DNA from: CAMENZ01 sp041854955
GTDB taxonomy: Bacteria > Bacillota > Clostridia > Peptostreptococcales > Anaerovoracaceae
Direction: 5' to 3'
Length of the DNA: 32,166 nt
NCBI GenBank assembly: GCA_041854955.1
Contig: JBHADF010000027.1
Location: 1 to 32,166 of the forward strand
The first letter of the stretch is position 1, and each line of letters begins with the position of its first letter. A program made the position numbers and the translations under genes. Shown here one piece after another: positions 15,707 to 23,693 of this stretch. The notes below the pieces were generated by a model, which worked only from the letters and a program-made list of their open reading frames with translations, did not search any database and had not been told where the DNA came from.

Positions 15707-16618
15707 TTATATCCTGTAAGATGTATGTTTCGCATTGTTTTCCTTTATTAAACCTAATATGGTGGGAATGGCGCCAAGGGCGGTAAACAAGTACAGCATG
15801 CCTATGTTTTGATAATAAACACTTCTCAAATCCGGATACATAAATACCTCTTTGACATAGCCGAAGGCTTCAAAGAAGCCTACACCCAGCTCCTGAGAAA
15901 TGGTTATAGCCCAGTCGATATTGTTTCCTAAGTAAACCATGAAGGCCATAATTATAAGTGAAATTACAATGCCCTTTTTTGTGAATTTTCCTCCCACCAT
16001 GGCATATCCCTTTAAGGTACAGACGCCCATCATCACACCGCTTATAGCAGAAACATACCCCATTCGAGCGATTATAACTATGGCTACCACGCCTATGAGT
16101 GAGCCCAGCAGCGCACCGATAATTCCACCTAAGATATTCTCTCTTTTCTGTGATACGATTTGAGCTTCAGTAGCTAAATTTTGTGAGGCTTCCGCAAAGC
16201 TTTTCTCCGATAAGATTTGAGGAACTCCTCCTACCACGTACCCGTCCACAGGGCCAACTTCTCCTGTGGCCTCGCAGCAGGCTGCATAGCCGTTAGTGGA
16301 AAGGAAGGATACCGTAGCTTCTGCTGCGGCAAGTATGTTTTCTACCTTGGCTTTTGCAGTTAATCCACCCTTTACAATAAATTCAACGTGATAGCCTCTG
16401 GTTGTTACATTTTTAAGCTGAGAAGTTTCCTTTACAAGCCTTTTCAGGTCATTAACATCCGGGTAGGAACGACTGCATACCGAAAAAATCAATCTGGTAA
16501 CATTTCCATATAAGGTAACCATAAAAGGGAAATTGCCCTTTTTACCGATGGCCACCAAGGACTCCTCATCAGCTCTGAAATTACCTTGCTCCAACAATTC
16601 TTTGATTACTTTATCCAT
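15707..16618 (-). CDS. Unrecognised protein: soluble N-terminal domain plus membrane C-terminal half
   Basis: A 303-residue protein. The first 160 or so residues are soluble and alpha/beta in character. A membrane half with about four hydrophobic segments follows, beginning ENILGGIIGALLGSLIGVVA and containing GVMMGVCTLKGYAMVGGK. The glycine-rich hairpin arrangement recalls several unnamed clostridial membrane proteins, but no family can be named. I start it at the ATG at 16618, preceded by AGGTGG at 13 bases; the frame is open 17 codons further up to 16669. It has its own probable promoter (16665-16693) and its own terminator, so it is a single-gene unit between the MATE and sigma-factor genes. 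Confidence 0.75.
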   Translation of the reverse strand: MDKVIKELLEQGNFRADEESLVAIGKKGNFPFMVTLYGNVTRLIFSVCSRSYPDVNDLKRLVKETSQLKNVTTRGYHVEFIVKGGLTAKAKVENILAAAEATVSFLSTNGYAACCEATGEVGPVDGYVVGGVPQILSEKSFAEASQNLATEAQIVSQKRENILGGIIGALLGSLIGVVAIVIIARMGYVSAISGVMMGVCTLKGYAMVGGKFTKKGIVISLIIMAFMVYLGNNIDWAITISQELGVGFFEAFGYVKEVFMYPDLRSVYYQNIGMLYLFTALGAIPTILGLIKENNAKHTSYRI

Positions 16619-16664
16619 ATATTTTTTAATACCACCTTTCAGCATATTTGTTAATTCACAGGTT

Positions 16665-16693
16665 ATCATAACACAAAATTAATTTAACAGCAA
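16665..16693 (-). promoter_or_regulatory. Possible promoter of the 303-residue membrane protein
   Basis: On the minus strand TTGCTG (16688-16693) and TATGAT (16665-16670) are 17 bases apart, about 47 bases before the ATG at 16618. The -10 matches five of six positions and the -35 only three of six. Confidence 0.5.
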
Positions 16694-16728
16694 ATCAATT
16701 TTAAGTGTCGGGCCAGATGGGTTAGTGT

Positions 16729-18123
16729 CTATAGCTTAATATGGAGCCAGATTCCTTTATGTATTCTGTATCGTGTAAGCAGCATTTTCATAATCTCATC
16801 GGCCAATAGAGCAAGCCACATACCGCTCAGGCCGAGGCCGAGCAAAAAAGTAAAAATATAGGCTAAAAGAGGTCTTAGCATAGCACTTACAAACATGGAG
16901 TATATTGCAATGAATCTATTGTCTCCGGCTCCTCTCAGCGTTCCTGCCGAAACCTGACCATAGGTCTGCGGGATTATCAGCACGGCGATTATAAGCATTA
17001 CACCAACGCCCATTTCAATACCCGTAGGATTTTTTACCAGCATTGCAAACACCGGTCCTCGACACAATGCAAAGACAACTCCTACCAAAATTGATATTAT
17101 AATTCCCGATTTCTGTGCCACCTTGTTATATATAACAGCCAAATCCCTTCGCTTTCCTCCCAGCATCCTACCCGAGAAAGACGCGCTGGCCGTACCCATT
17201 CCCGTACCGAAATAGTAATATAAATCCCATATCAATATGCAGTAATGGTGTATTCCCATCGCTACGGTTCCCAGCTCTGCAATCATTCTCGCAAAAATAA
17301 ACAGGCCAACCCTTTCCCATATATGCTCTAAAAAGGAGCTGCTGCCTATATCCAGCAAAGGCTTTGTAAAGCTTTCGGTGAATCTAATATGGCCTTTCCT
17401 TATATCTATATCATTTTCTCCCTTGAAAACGGAGGCAAACAACATTATAAAAGTGACAATATTCCCTATTGTAGTGGCTATAGCTGCGCCTTCTATTTCC
17501 ATTCTGGGCATACCTAATTTTCCGAATATAAGGACATAGTTCAAAAAGACATTCAATATATTACCGGTCAAATTTGCGTACAAAACCACTTTGGTATTTC
17601 CTACCCCTACCTGGGCTGCTGCCAAAGGTGTAAACATCATTCTGAAAAAAGAGGATACTAATATCCACCTTAAATATACAACCGCATATTCTATATAGTC
17701 AGGTTTAGCTCCCGATAACAGCACTGCTTCTCTTGTAAAAAATATGCTTAAAGTTAAAAATACCGTATATATGATAAATACCAATAGAAGTGCCTGCTTT
17801 ATACAGCTGTTCATGGCCTCTATGTTCTTCTCCCCTTTTCGTCTTGATACGATGGCTGTAACAGCGACACCTATAGCCATTCCCACCATCTGAAAAATCA
17901 TACGTGGCTGACTGGAGACCCCTACCGCAGCCACCTGATTGATACCCAGCATACCAACCATGGCCAAATCTGCCAAGAGCATGAGATTCAAGAAAACCCC
18001 TTCTAAGGACGCAGGCAAGGCTACCTTCCAATAGTCCTTGTAGATGCTTTTACTCTCGGGAATATCTCCCTGCCTGTCTCCTTCTTTTATCATGTGTTCT
18101 GTTGAAAAAAATTTATCTAGCAA
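16729..18123 (-). CDS. MATE-family multidrug/metabolite exporter
   Basis: A 464-residue protein with twelve hydrophobic segments in two similar halves, the standard MATE architecture. Family segments include VALPASLEGVFLNLMLLADL near TM1 and GIGVAVTAIVSRRKGEKN after TM2 (read as AIGVAV in this protein). The second half has GMGTASASFSGRMLGGKRRD. MATE proteins exchange Na+ or H+ for cationic drugs or metabolites. The start is a TTG at 18123, supported by AAAGGGGA seven bases upstream; an ATG ten codons later has no ribosome binding site. It begins only 20 bases after the NikE-like gene with no terminator between, so it appears to be the last gene of the cobalamin-riboswitch operon. Confidence 0.9.
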   Translation of the reverse strand: MLDKFFSTEHMIKEGDRQGDIPESKSIYKDYWKVALPASLEGVFLNLMLLADLAMVGMLGINQVAAVGVSSQPRMIFQMVGMAIGVAVTAIVSRRKGEKNIEAMNSCIKQALLLVFIIYTVFLTLSIFFTREAVLLSGAKPDYIEYAVVYLRWILVSSFFRMMFTPLAAAQVGVGNTKVVLYANLTGNILNVFLNYVLIFGKLGMPRMEIEGAAIATTIGNIVTFIMLFASVFKGENDIDIRKGHIRFTESFTKPLLDIGSSSFLEHIWERVGLFIFARMIAELGTVAMGIHHYCILIWDLYYYFGTGMGTASASFSGRMLGGKRRDLAVIYNKVAQKSGIIISILVGVVFALCRGPVFAMLVKNPTGIEMGVGVMLIIAVLIIPQTYGQVSAGTLRGAGDNRFIAIYSMFVSAMLRPLLAYIFTFLLGLGLSGMWLALLADEIMKMLLTRYRIHKGIWLHIKL

Positions 18124-18143
18124 TGCTTTCCCCTTTCAAATTA

Positions 18144-18884
18144 CTATACCGTTATTACCGAATGAAAAAGTTTTTTGGAGTACTCATCCTGTGCCTTTGA
18201 TATATTTTCAATTTCCATCTCTTCTATAATTCTTCCCTCATTGAAAATTATTATGTTGTCCGAAATATAGGCGGCAGCCTGTATATCATGGGTAACAAAG
18301 AGATAGGCCATATTATGTTCCTCTCTTATTTTCATCAGTAAATCCAAAACCTTTACCTGCACAGAAACATCTAATGAGGAAACGGCTTCATCCAAGACGA
18401 GGAGTTTAGGTTTAGTGGCGATAGCCCGTGCAATACACACCCTTTGTCCCTCTCCTCCCGACAACTCATGTGGGTATCTGGAAAGATAATCACCGGTCAG
18501 GTTTACATGCTTTAGCAAGTCTTCCAAAAACTCATCCGAAGGGTTTTCCTTCATCGCCTTCAGTGGTTCAGTCAAGGTTTGTCTCACGGTTCTGTTAGGG
18601 TTCATAGAAGCCAGATAGTCTTGAAACACTGCACTTATCTTTCCTTTTCTGCTATTGGCTTTTAGTATAGATTTCCCCTCTAAAAGAACCTTTCCGCTAT
18701 CAGGCTTTTCTATACCTAAAACCATCCTCATAAGGGTGGATTTTCCGCTTCCACTTTCGCCTATAATGCTCTTGCATTCATACTCTCCCACTTTAAAGGA
18801 TACATTTTTCAGTATTTCCTGCCTCTTGTTGCCGAAAAGAGCAGGCGCTTTATAGCTTTTATTCACGTTTATTACATCAAGCAT
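18144..18884 (-). CDS. nikE: NikE-like ABC transporter ATP-binding protein
   Basis: A 246-residue ATPase of the peptide/nickel importer class: Walker A GESGSGKST at 42-50, Q-loop Gln88 in VFQDY, signature LSGGEGQR at 141-148, Walker B LLVLDEAVSSLD at 161-172 and switch His in FVTHD. The DEA in place of DEP and the short C-terminus are seen in the NikE/DppF branch. It pairs with the NikD-like ATPase encoded upstream, whose 3' end overlaps this gene by eight bases. Together they power uptake through the NikB/NikC pore. Confidence 0.9.
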   Translation of the reverse strand: MLDVINVNKSYKAPALFGNKRQEILKNVSFKVGEYECKSIIGESGSGKSTLMRMVLGIEKPDSGKVLLEGKSILKANSRKGKISAVFQDYLASMNPNRTVRQTLTEPLKAMKENPSDEFLEDLLKHVNLTGDYLSRYPHELSGGEGQRVCIARAIATKPKLLVLDEAVSSLDVSVQVKVLDLLMKIREEHNMAYLFVTHDIQAAAYISDNIIIFNEGRIIEEMEIENISKAQDEYSKKLFHSVITV

Positions 18885-19704
18885 CCTTTTCTTCTCCCAT
18901 CAATTCCTTATATCTCACACCTATGGCCGTTCGAAGACCAATCAGGTATTTTGCATAATCACTTTCCGGTGCTGTGAATATCTTTTCCGTATCCCCTTCT
19001 TCCACCTTTTCTCCGTCTTTGAGGAGAATCACATAATCTGCCAGCTTTCTGACAACGCCCAAATCGTGGGAAATGAAAATCATAGTATTGTGATATTCTT
19101 CCTTCAGTCTGATGAACTCCTTTACTATCTCAAACTGTGTGATGATATCCAAGGCTGTCGTAGGCTCGTCGGCAATTATAATCTTTGGCTGTAATGTTAT
19201 GGCTATGGCTATCATAACTCTTTGCAGCATCCCCCCGGAAAGCTGGTGAGGATACTTTTTAGCTATATTTTCCGGATCCTTCAGCCTAACTTTACGAAGG
19301 CCCTCCAGCATCATAATTTTAGCCTCTTCTTTTGAAGCAACACCGTTCTCCATAAGTATCTCTACAAAAATCTTTTCAATGGTCAGGGAAGGGTCAAAGG
19401 CACTCATTCCATCCTGGAAAATCATGAAGATTTCCTTTCCTCGGATCTGTTGCAATTCCTTTTCGTTTTTCTGTAGTATATTTTCACCCTTTAGCAAAAT
19501 TTGCCCGTCTGTCTTTATCCAAGGTTTATGCAAACCTGTTATAGACTTTACGGTCATAGATTTTCCGCTTCCGCTTTCCCCTACTATAGCGATACATTTT
19601 TTAGCTTCCACGTTAAAACTGATGCTTTTCAATATGACTTCGCCATTTCGTATATCCTCCGCACAAAGATTATTTATTTCCAACATATTTTTATTGCTAC
19701 ACAT
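18877..19704 (-). CDS. nikD: NikD-like ABC transporter ATP-binding protein
   Basis: A 275-residue ATPase with Walker A GESGSGKS at 42-49, Q-loop in FQDGMSAFDP near 97, signature LSGGMLQR at 155-162 and Walker B IIIADEPTTALD at 175-186. The C-terminal tail (YAKYLIGL) follows the metal/peptide importer pattern. I start it at the ATG at 19704, with GAGAGGTG about nine bases upstream. A GTG four codons earlier (19716) has no spaced ribosome binding site. It overlaps the NikC gene by eight bases and the NikE gene by eight bases, which points to coupled translation. Confidence 0.9.
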   Translation of the reverse strand: MCSNKNMLEINNLCAEDIRNGEVILKSISFNVEAKKCIAIVGESGSGKSMTVKSITGLHKPWIKTDGQILLKGENILQKNEKELQQIRGKEIFMIFQDGMSAFDPSLTIEKIFVEILMENGVASKEEAKIMMLEGLRKVRLKDPENIAKKYPHQLSGGMLQRVMIAIAITLQPKIIIADEPTTALDIITQFEIVKEFIRLKEEYHNTMIFISHDLGVVRKLADYVILLKDGEKVEEGDTEKIFTAPESDYAKYLIGLRTAIGVRYKELMGEEKDA

Positions 19705-20569
19705 CCCCTTTTTCACCTCTCTTTTTCAGAAGCTGCTTCACGCTCTTTTGGCTTATATGCTTTGAGTCCATGGTATCTCTCAAGGAATCCCCTATGAAAG
19801 AAAATGCAATACATACTATTACAATAGCTGCAGCCGGTGGTACGATTTGGAGCGGGTGTAAAAGCATCACGCATTTTGCTTCGCTGAGCATCATTCCCCA
19901 TTCCGCGTTGGGGGCTTCTATGCCTAAGCCTAAAAAGGAAAATGCAGACACAGATAATATCATGGAGCATATATTGGTACTGGCTATTACAGACACGTCC
20001 GGTAAAACCGAGGGTAAAACATGGCAACATATTATCTTTCCGCATTTACAGCCTGTGGCCTTGGCAAACTGTATGTATGCATTATCCGTATATTTCATCA
20101 CCGAAGTTCTGAAAACCCGTGCATACCATGTCCATCTTAATAAAGTCATAGTCACAAGGATGGTAGTCATTCCCCTCCCGAATATACCTATGCTGGCAAG
20201 GACCATTACTTCTGAAGGAAAAGACAGGAGTATATCACAAAATCTCATAAGGCATTCGTCTACTTTTCCTCTGAAATAGCCTGCCAGGACACCTACTCCC
20301 AGACCTATTATTATGGTTCCCAGCATTGACAACATTACAAAAATTATGCTGGGTCTTATGCCGTATAACAATCTGGAAAAGATACACCTTCCCAAGTGGT
20401 CGTTTCCGAAGGGATAAGCTAAAGAGGCGTGGGCATATTTCAATCCTGCATTTACAGCATTAGGATCATTTGGTGCTACCCACGGGGCTGCTATGCCAAG
20501 CATTAAGACTATAACTATTATACTTATGGAGATAAGTCCTAACGGATCTTTTTTTAGTTTCTGCCACAT
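19697..20569 (-). CDS. nikC: NikC-like ABC transporter permease
   Basis: A 290-residue inner-membrane permease with six hydrophobic segments. The start resembles OppC/NikC proteins, with a first TM then APNDPNAV. The family stretch GNDHLGRCIFSRLLYGIR lies near residues 55-72. Near the C-terminus are the coupling (EAA-type) region and FLGLGIEAPNAEWGMML, close to what I remember of NikC. It forms the import pore with the NikB-like subunit encoded two bases upstream. AGGAGGG lies eight bases before the ATG. Confidence 0.9.
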   Translation of the reverse strand: MWQKLKKDPLGLISISIIVIVLMLGIAAPWVAPNDPNAVNAGLKYAHASLAYPFGNDHLGRCIFSRLLYGIRPSIIFVMLSMLGTIIIGLGVGVLAGYFRGKVDECLMRFCDILLSFPSEVMVLASIGIFGRGMTTILVTMTLLRWTWYARVFRTSVMKYTDNAYIQFAKATGCKCGKIICCHVLPSVLPDVSVIASTNICSMILSVSAFSFLGLGIEAPNAEWGMMLSEAKCVMLLHPLQIVPPAAAIVIVCIAFSFIGDSLRDTMDSKHISQKSVKQLLKKRGEKGDV

Positions 20570-20571
20570 TT

Positions 20572-21501
20572 CTATGCCCTCCTAAGCTTGGGATTTATAA
20601 ATGCATTAAGTATATCTGCACCGATATTAAATACACAGTAAAATACGGCCATCAACAGTATGTATGCCTGTATTATAGGAATATCTCTGGCAAATATGGC
20701 ACTGACACAAAGCCTGCCCAAACCCGGCCAAGCAAACACGCTTTCTATAACTACAGTTCCTGCTATCATTCCCGGTATGGCCATAGAGAAAGAAGCTATG
20801 GCCGTTTGCAAAGAATTTCGTAGAACGTGGCCCACTCGTTTGAATTCTCTTACGCCGGATGACCTAAGGAAATTGATATAATTTTCATTGACATTTTCCA
20901 GCATAGAATTCCTAATAAGTCTGAAATAAAAGCCTATGTACCTTATGGACATGGCAAAGGTGGGCATAATAAAATTCCTATAGTCTCCTATGCCGCTTGT
21001 GGGCAGTACTCCCAGCTTGACAGCGAAAAACCACATACAGATAATGCCTACAAGGTACGTTGGAACACTTGACAAGGAAAACATGATGGCTCTCGTTGCC
21101 TTATCAAAGAGGCTACCCTCAAAAACAGCACATGTCACTCCTAAAATCAAAGAAAATATCAAGGTCACAATAATTACGGCTCCGGACAGCTTCAGAGTAT
21201 ATCCAAAGGCCTTCAATATGGTTTTGCTCACATCTTTTTTGTCTATTAAGGATTTCCCGAAGTCTAAATGGACAGCATCGCTTAACCAATCTCCGTATCT
21301 TACGAGTAAAGGCCTGTTAAATCCATAATCTTCATTAGTCTTTTCTATTAACTCCTCAGTAATATCAGGAACACCCTGAGCCTCCAGAATGATTTCCGCC
21401 GGTCTTTTGGCAGAAATGTTTATCAGCATAAAGGCCAGAAAAGATACCATAAAAAACATAGGGATAAGGAAAAGTATTCTTTTTAAAATATATGATTTCA
21501 T
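20572..21501 (-). CDS. nikB: NikB-like ABC transporter permease
   Basis: A 309-residue permease with six hydrophobic segments. LLVRYGDWLSDAVHLDFGKS near residues 65-84 and ESVFAWPGLGRLCVSAIFAR near residues 250-269 follow E. coli NikB closely, as far as I can recall that sequence. It forms the membrane pore with the NikC-like subunit. AAAGG lies ten bases before the ATG. A strong hairpin separates it from the binding-protein gene, which would let the binding protein be made in excess of the pore. Confidence 0.9.
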   Translation of the reverse strand: MKSYILKRILFLIPMFFMVSFLAFMLINISAKRPAEIILEAQGVPDITEELIEKTNEDYGFNRPLLVRYGDWLSDAVHLDFGKSLIDKKDVSKTILKAFGYTLKLSGAVIIVTLIFSLILGVTCAVFEGSLFDKATRAIMFSLSSVPTYLVGIICMWFFAVKLGVLPTSGIGDYRNFIMPTFAMSIRYIGFYFRLIRNSMLENVNENYINFLRSSGVREFKRVGHVLRNSLQTAIASFSMAIPGMIAGTVVIESVFAWPGLGRLCVSAIFARDIPIIQAYILLMAVFYCVFNIGADILNAFINPKLRRA

Positions 21502-21535
21502 CGTTTAATTACCTTTCATTCCGGGTATTTGTAAA

Positions 21536-21568
21536 ATAATGGGGCTCTAAACCGTAGAACCCCATTAT
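21536..21568 (-). terminator. Hairpin between binding-protein and permease genes (attenuating terminator or RNA-stabilising stem)
   Basis: A 13-base-pair stem (21536-21548 with 21556-21568, one G-U pair) with a seven-base loop lies six bases after the binding-protein stop. Only TTT follows on the minus strand, so read-through is expected. The usual effect of such stems in ABC operons is more binding protein than permease. Confidence 0.7.
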
Positions 21569-21573
21569 TTTCT

Positions 21574-23193
21574 TTAGTAAGAATACTGTTCAAAAGGCAA
21601 TTCGTATTGAATTTGTCTGAATCCTACATTCTTAAGGCCCTTTTCCGCAACGATTACGGAACGTGAATATGAAAGTGGAATAAACGGACAATCCTCATGG
21701 ATAGATTCCAAAATAGTTTTGTAGTATTCCTGTCTCTTTCCTTCATCAGTGCTGGTCAAAGCATCATCAATCAGTTTCTGATCTCTTTTGCTGTTGGGCA
21801 AGTACTCAGAAACAGTCAAATACGAAGTTGGTGAATACATAGCAGTTAAAGTGCTCACAGGTTCATAAGGCATACCCCAGGATGTATCCAAAAATAAATC
21901 GTACTGTCCCGTTTTACGCAGATTCATATAGGAGCTGTCATCGGCAGTTACCGGCTTAGCTTCTATGCCTACTTCCTTTAAATTAGCCTGTATAAACTCA
22001 CACAGAGTTTTGTTTATTTCCTTGCTGCCGTTATAAACGATTTCCAAAGTCAAGACTTTTCCGTCCTTCATATAGCGGCCCTTTCCTTCATCGTAAGTCC
22101 AACCTGACTTTTCGATGAGCTTCTTTGCGGCCTCCACATCATATTCTCTCTTTTCAAGATCTATATTACAATAAGGCACTTTAGGATTATGAACCGTATA
22201 TGCAGGCACTTCTAGGTCTGCAAAGACAACCTTGCACATTTCTTCACGGTTTATTGCTTGCCATACAGCCTTCTTAATATTTACATCAGAGATGTACTTT
22301 TTAGGATTTGAGTTTGCCAGCATAAATCTTGTGGAGTTAGCATTACTGTAGGCAACCTGAAATCTCTCATCCTCTGATAAAAGCTTCAAGGTTTCTGCAT
22401 TTACCATACCTGCGGTATTGGTTGCAAACATAAAGTTGATTTCTCCGTTTTGCATAGCGAGCAGAGGAGTCTCTCCTGCGGGCATCACCTTAAAGGTTAC
22501 CTTTTTTATTTCAGGTGCTCCGCCCCAATATTCCTCATTGGCAGTAAATACAGCATATTGCCCTTCGACATGTTCTGATAAAACATACGGACCGGTGCCG
22601 ATGGGCTCTTTTATACCGTCCTTAGTTTGACCGTCTATAAATGCCTTGGGAGAAATCATTCTGTAAGGTCTTGTGAGGGCCAACTCAGAAAGAACCGGAT
22701 AGTATGCTTCTTTCAAAGTCAGTTTGACAGTATGTTCATCTATAACGTCACAAGATTTAATCTTTGTATTTAGAGCAAGCCAGCTATGTCTCTCCGAGTT
22801 ATTCTGAACTGCCATAATATTCAGCTTTACAGCTTCTGCATCAAAAGGGGTTCCATCGCTGAATTTAACTCCGTCACGAAGATGGAAGGTATATTCTGTA
22901 CCATCTGAAGATATATCCCAGCTCTCTGCCAAAGCAGGCTTTATACCCTCATCGGTGGTTACAACCAGACTTTCAAATACCATGCTCTGTGCCAACATAT
23001 CTCCGGCATAGAGATGTACATTTATGTCGGCTATGTCTCTTGATACCGGCATAATTAATTCAGTTTTCTTTTCCCCCTTAGTATCGGCATCTTCTCCGCT
23101 ACCCTTACATCCTGTAAGGCCAACTGAAAGGACCAATACCATGATTAGCATCAATGGTAACACCTTTCCAAAAATTTGTTTTTCCTTTAACAT
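21574..23193 (-). CDS. nikA: NikA-like metal-binding lipoprotein of ABC importer (family 5 solute-binding protein)
   Basis: A 539-residue lipoprotein with a basic start, hydrophobic core and lipobox LTGC (Cys29). The mature part follows E. coli NikA over its length: VHLYAGDMLAQSMVFESLV, ERHSWLAL (Arg135, Trp138), TRPYRM (Arg178), KEPIGTGPYVL, SWGMPYEP (Trp439, Tyr443) and a C-terminal ELPFEQ. The residues matching NikA Arg97, Trp100, Arg137, Trp398 and Tyr402 are kept, but the position of the nickel-ligand His416 is Ser457. The ATG at 23193 (GAGAGGA upstream) is chosen because the longer frame to 23274 runs into the riboswitch terminator. The cobalamin riboswitch before it predicts cobalt or a cobalt complex as cargo. 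A peptide cargo is less likely but not excluded. Confidence 0.88.
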   Translation of the reverse strand: MLKEKQIFGKVLPLMLIMVLVLSVGLTGCKGSGEDADTKGEKKTELIMPVSRDIADINVHLYAGDMLAQSMVFESLVVTTDEGIKPALAESWDISSDGTEYTFHLRDGVKFSDGTPFDAEAVKLNIMAVQNNSERHSWLALNTKIKSCDVIDEHTVKLTLKEAYYPVLSELALTRPYRMISPKAFIDGQTKDGIKEPIGTGPYVLSEHVEGQYAVFTANEEYWGGAPEIKKVTFKVMPAGETPLLAMQNGEINFMFATNTAGMVNAETLKLLSEDERFQVAYSNANSTRFMLANSNPKKYISDVNIKKAVWQAINREEMCKVVFADLEVPAYTVHNPKVPYCNIDLEKREYDVEAAKKLIEKSGWTYDEGKGRYMKDGKVLTLEIVYNGSKEINKTLCEFIQANLKEVGIEAKPVTADDSSYMNLRKTGQYDLFLDTSWGMPYEPVSTLTAMYSPTSYLTVSEYLPNSKRDQKLIDDALTSTDEGKRQEYYKTILESIHEDCPFIPLSYSRSVIVAEKGLKNVGFRQIQYELPFEQYSY

Positions 23194-23239
23194 TTTTCCT
23201 CTCTTTCCTATCCCCCGATTTTTGTCACTAAAAACAAAA

Positions 23240-23291
23240 AACCGTACTCTCAGCACAATTCCAAAAGGAATCATATAATCAAAGTACAGTT
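23240..23291 (-). terminator. Expression-platform terminator of the cobalamin riboswitch
   Basis: On the minus strand AACTGTACT (23283-23291) pairs with AGTACGGTT (23240-23248, one G-U), enclosing a smaller ATTCC/GGAAT hairpin. It is followed by TTTTTTGTTTTT. It lies between the aptamer and the NikA-like start codon, as expected for a transcription-terminating OFF switch. Confidence 0.85.
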
Positions 23292-23340
23292 CTTAATGAC
23301 TCATACATTGCAACCATCATATGCCTCGAGATGTTGTAAT

Positions 23341-23496
23341 CCGACAAATGTAGGTCTTCTGACTTATGATATACACTTTTCGCCTTCCCAACAGAACATT
23401 TCTGTCAGTGACATCTGAAAAGCAACTCAAACACAGCGACGGGCTCGTGCCGGAGTAAACCGGCTTCCCTCTTAGCCTAAAATAGGACATTTTCGG
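23341..23496 (-). ncRNA. Cobalamin (vitamin B12) riboswitch aptamer
   Basis: Read on the minus strand, all main elements are in order. The P1 5' arm CCGAAAATGT (23487-23496) is followed by the stem GTCC...GGC leading to AAGAGGGAA. Next come the P4-type hairpin GCCGG...CCGGC (23449-23464), GCCCGTCGCTGT, GTCACTG (23402-23412 region) and GGGAAGGCG (23381-23389). The B12 box AAGTCAGAAGACC ends at the P1 3' arm ACATTTGTCGG (23341-23351, one bulge). This matches the RF00174 pattern as I remember it. Adenosylcobalamin binding should favour the downstream terminator and shut off the nik-like operon when B12 is plentiful. Confidence 0.93.
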
Positions 23497-23522
23497 TAGA
23501 TATTTAATTGTTTTACTGCTAC

Positions 23523-23551
23523 GTTATATCATAGGAAAGTATATACTTCAA
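23523..23551 (-). promoter_or_regulatory. Promoter of the riboswitch-controlled operon
   Basis: On the minus strand TTGAAG (23546-23551) and TATAAC (23523-23528) are 17 bases apart. The predicted transcript start is about 20 bases before the riboswitch P1 stem. Confidence 0.7.
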
Positions 23552-23606
23552 TATTTTTTTATTTTGCGAATAGGTATCAGGATATGGATTTTTCAGTTAT
23601 GGAGTT

Positions 23607-23636
23607 TTGATATGTACTCCCTTTTTCATTTAAAAT
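23607..23636 (+). promoter_or_regulatory. Probable promoter of the zinc-ribbon membrane protein
   Basis: TTGATA (23607-23612) and TAAAAT (23631-23636) are separated by 18 bases. They lie about 60 bases before the ATG at 23694 and are divergent from the riboswitch operon promoter. Confidence 0.55.
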
Positions 23637-23693
23637 GTGATATATTGTAGTAAAGTGCATGTCTGACAGGTATTCTACAGAGGAGGTTTCAAA

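Noticed and set aside
19770..20279. Open frame of 169 codons on the plus strand
   Set aside because: It is antisense to the NikC-like permease, whose family motifs are clear; the frame is a by-product.
16729..23193. Full staphylopine-type metallophore locus
   Set aside because: Import and export parts are present, but no nicotianamine-like synthase, histidine racemase or opine dehydrogenase gene is found in the window.
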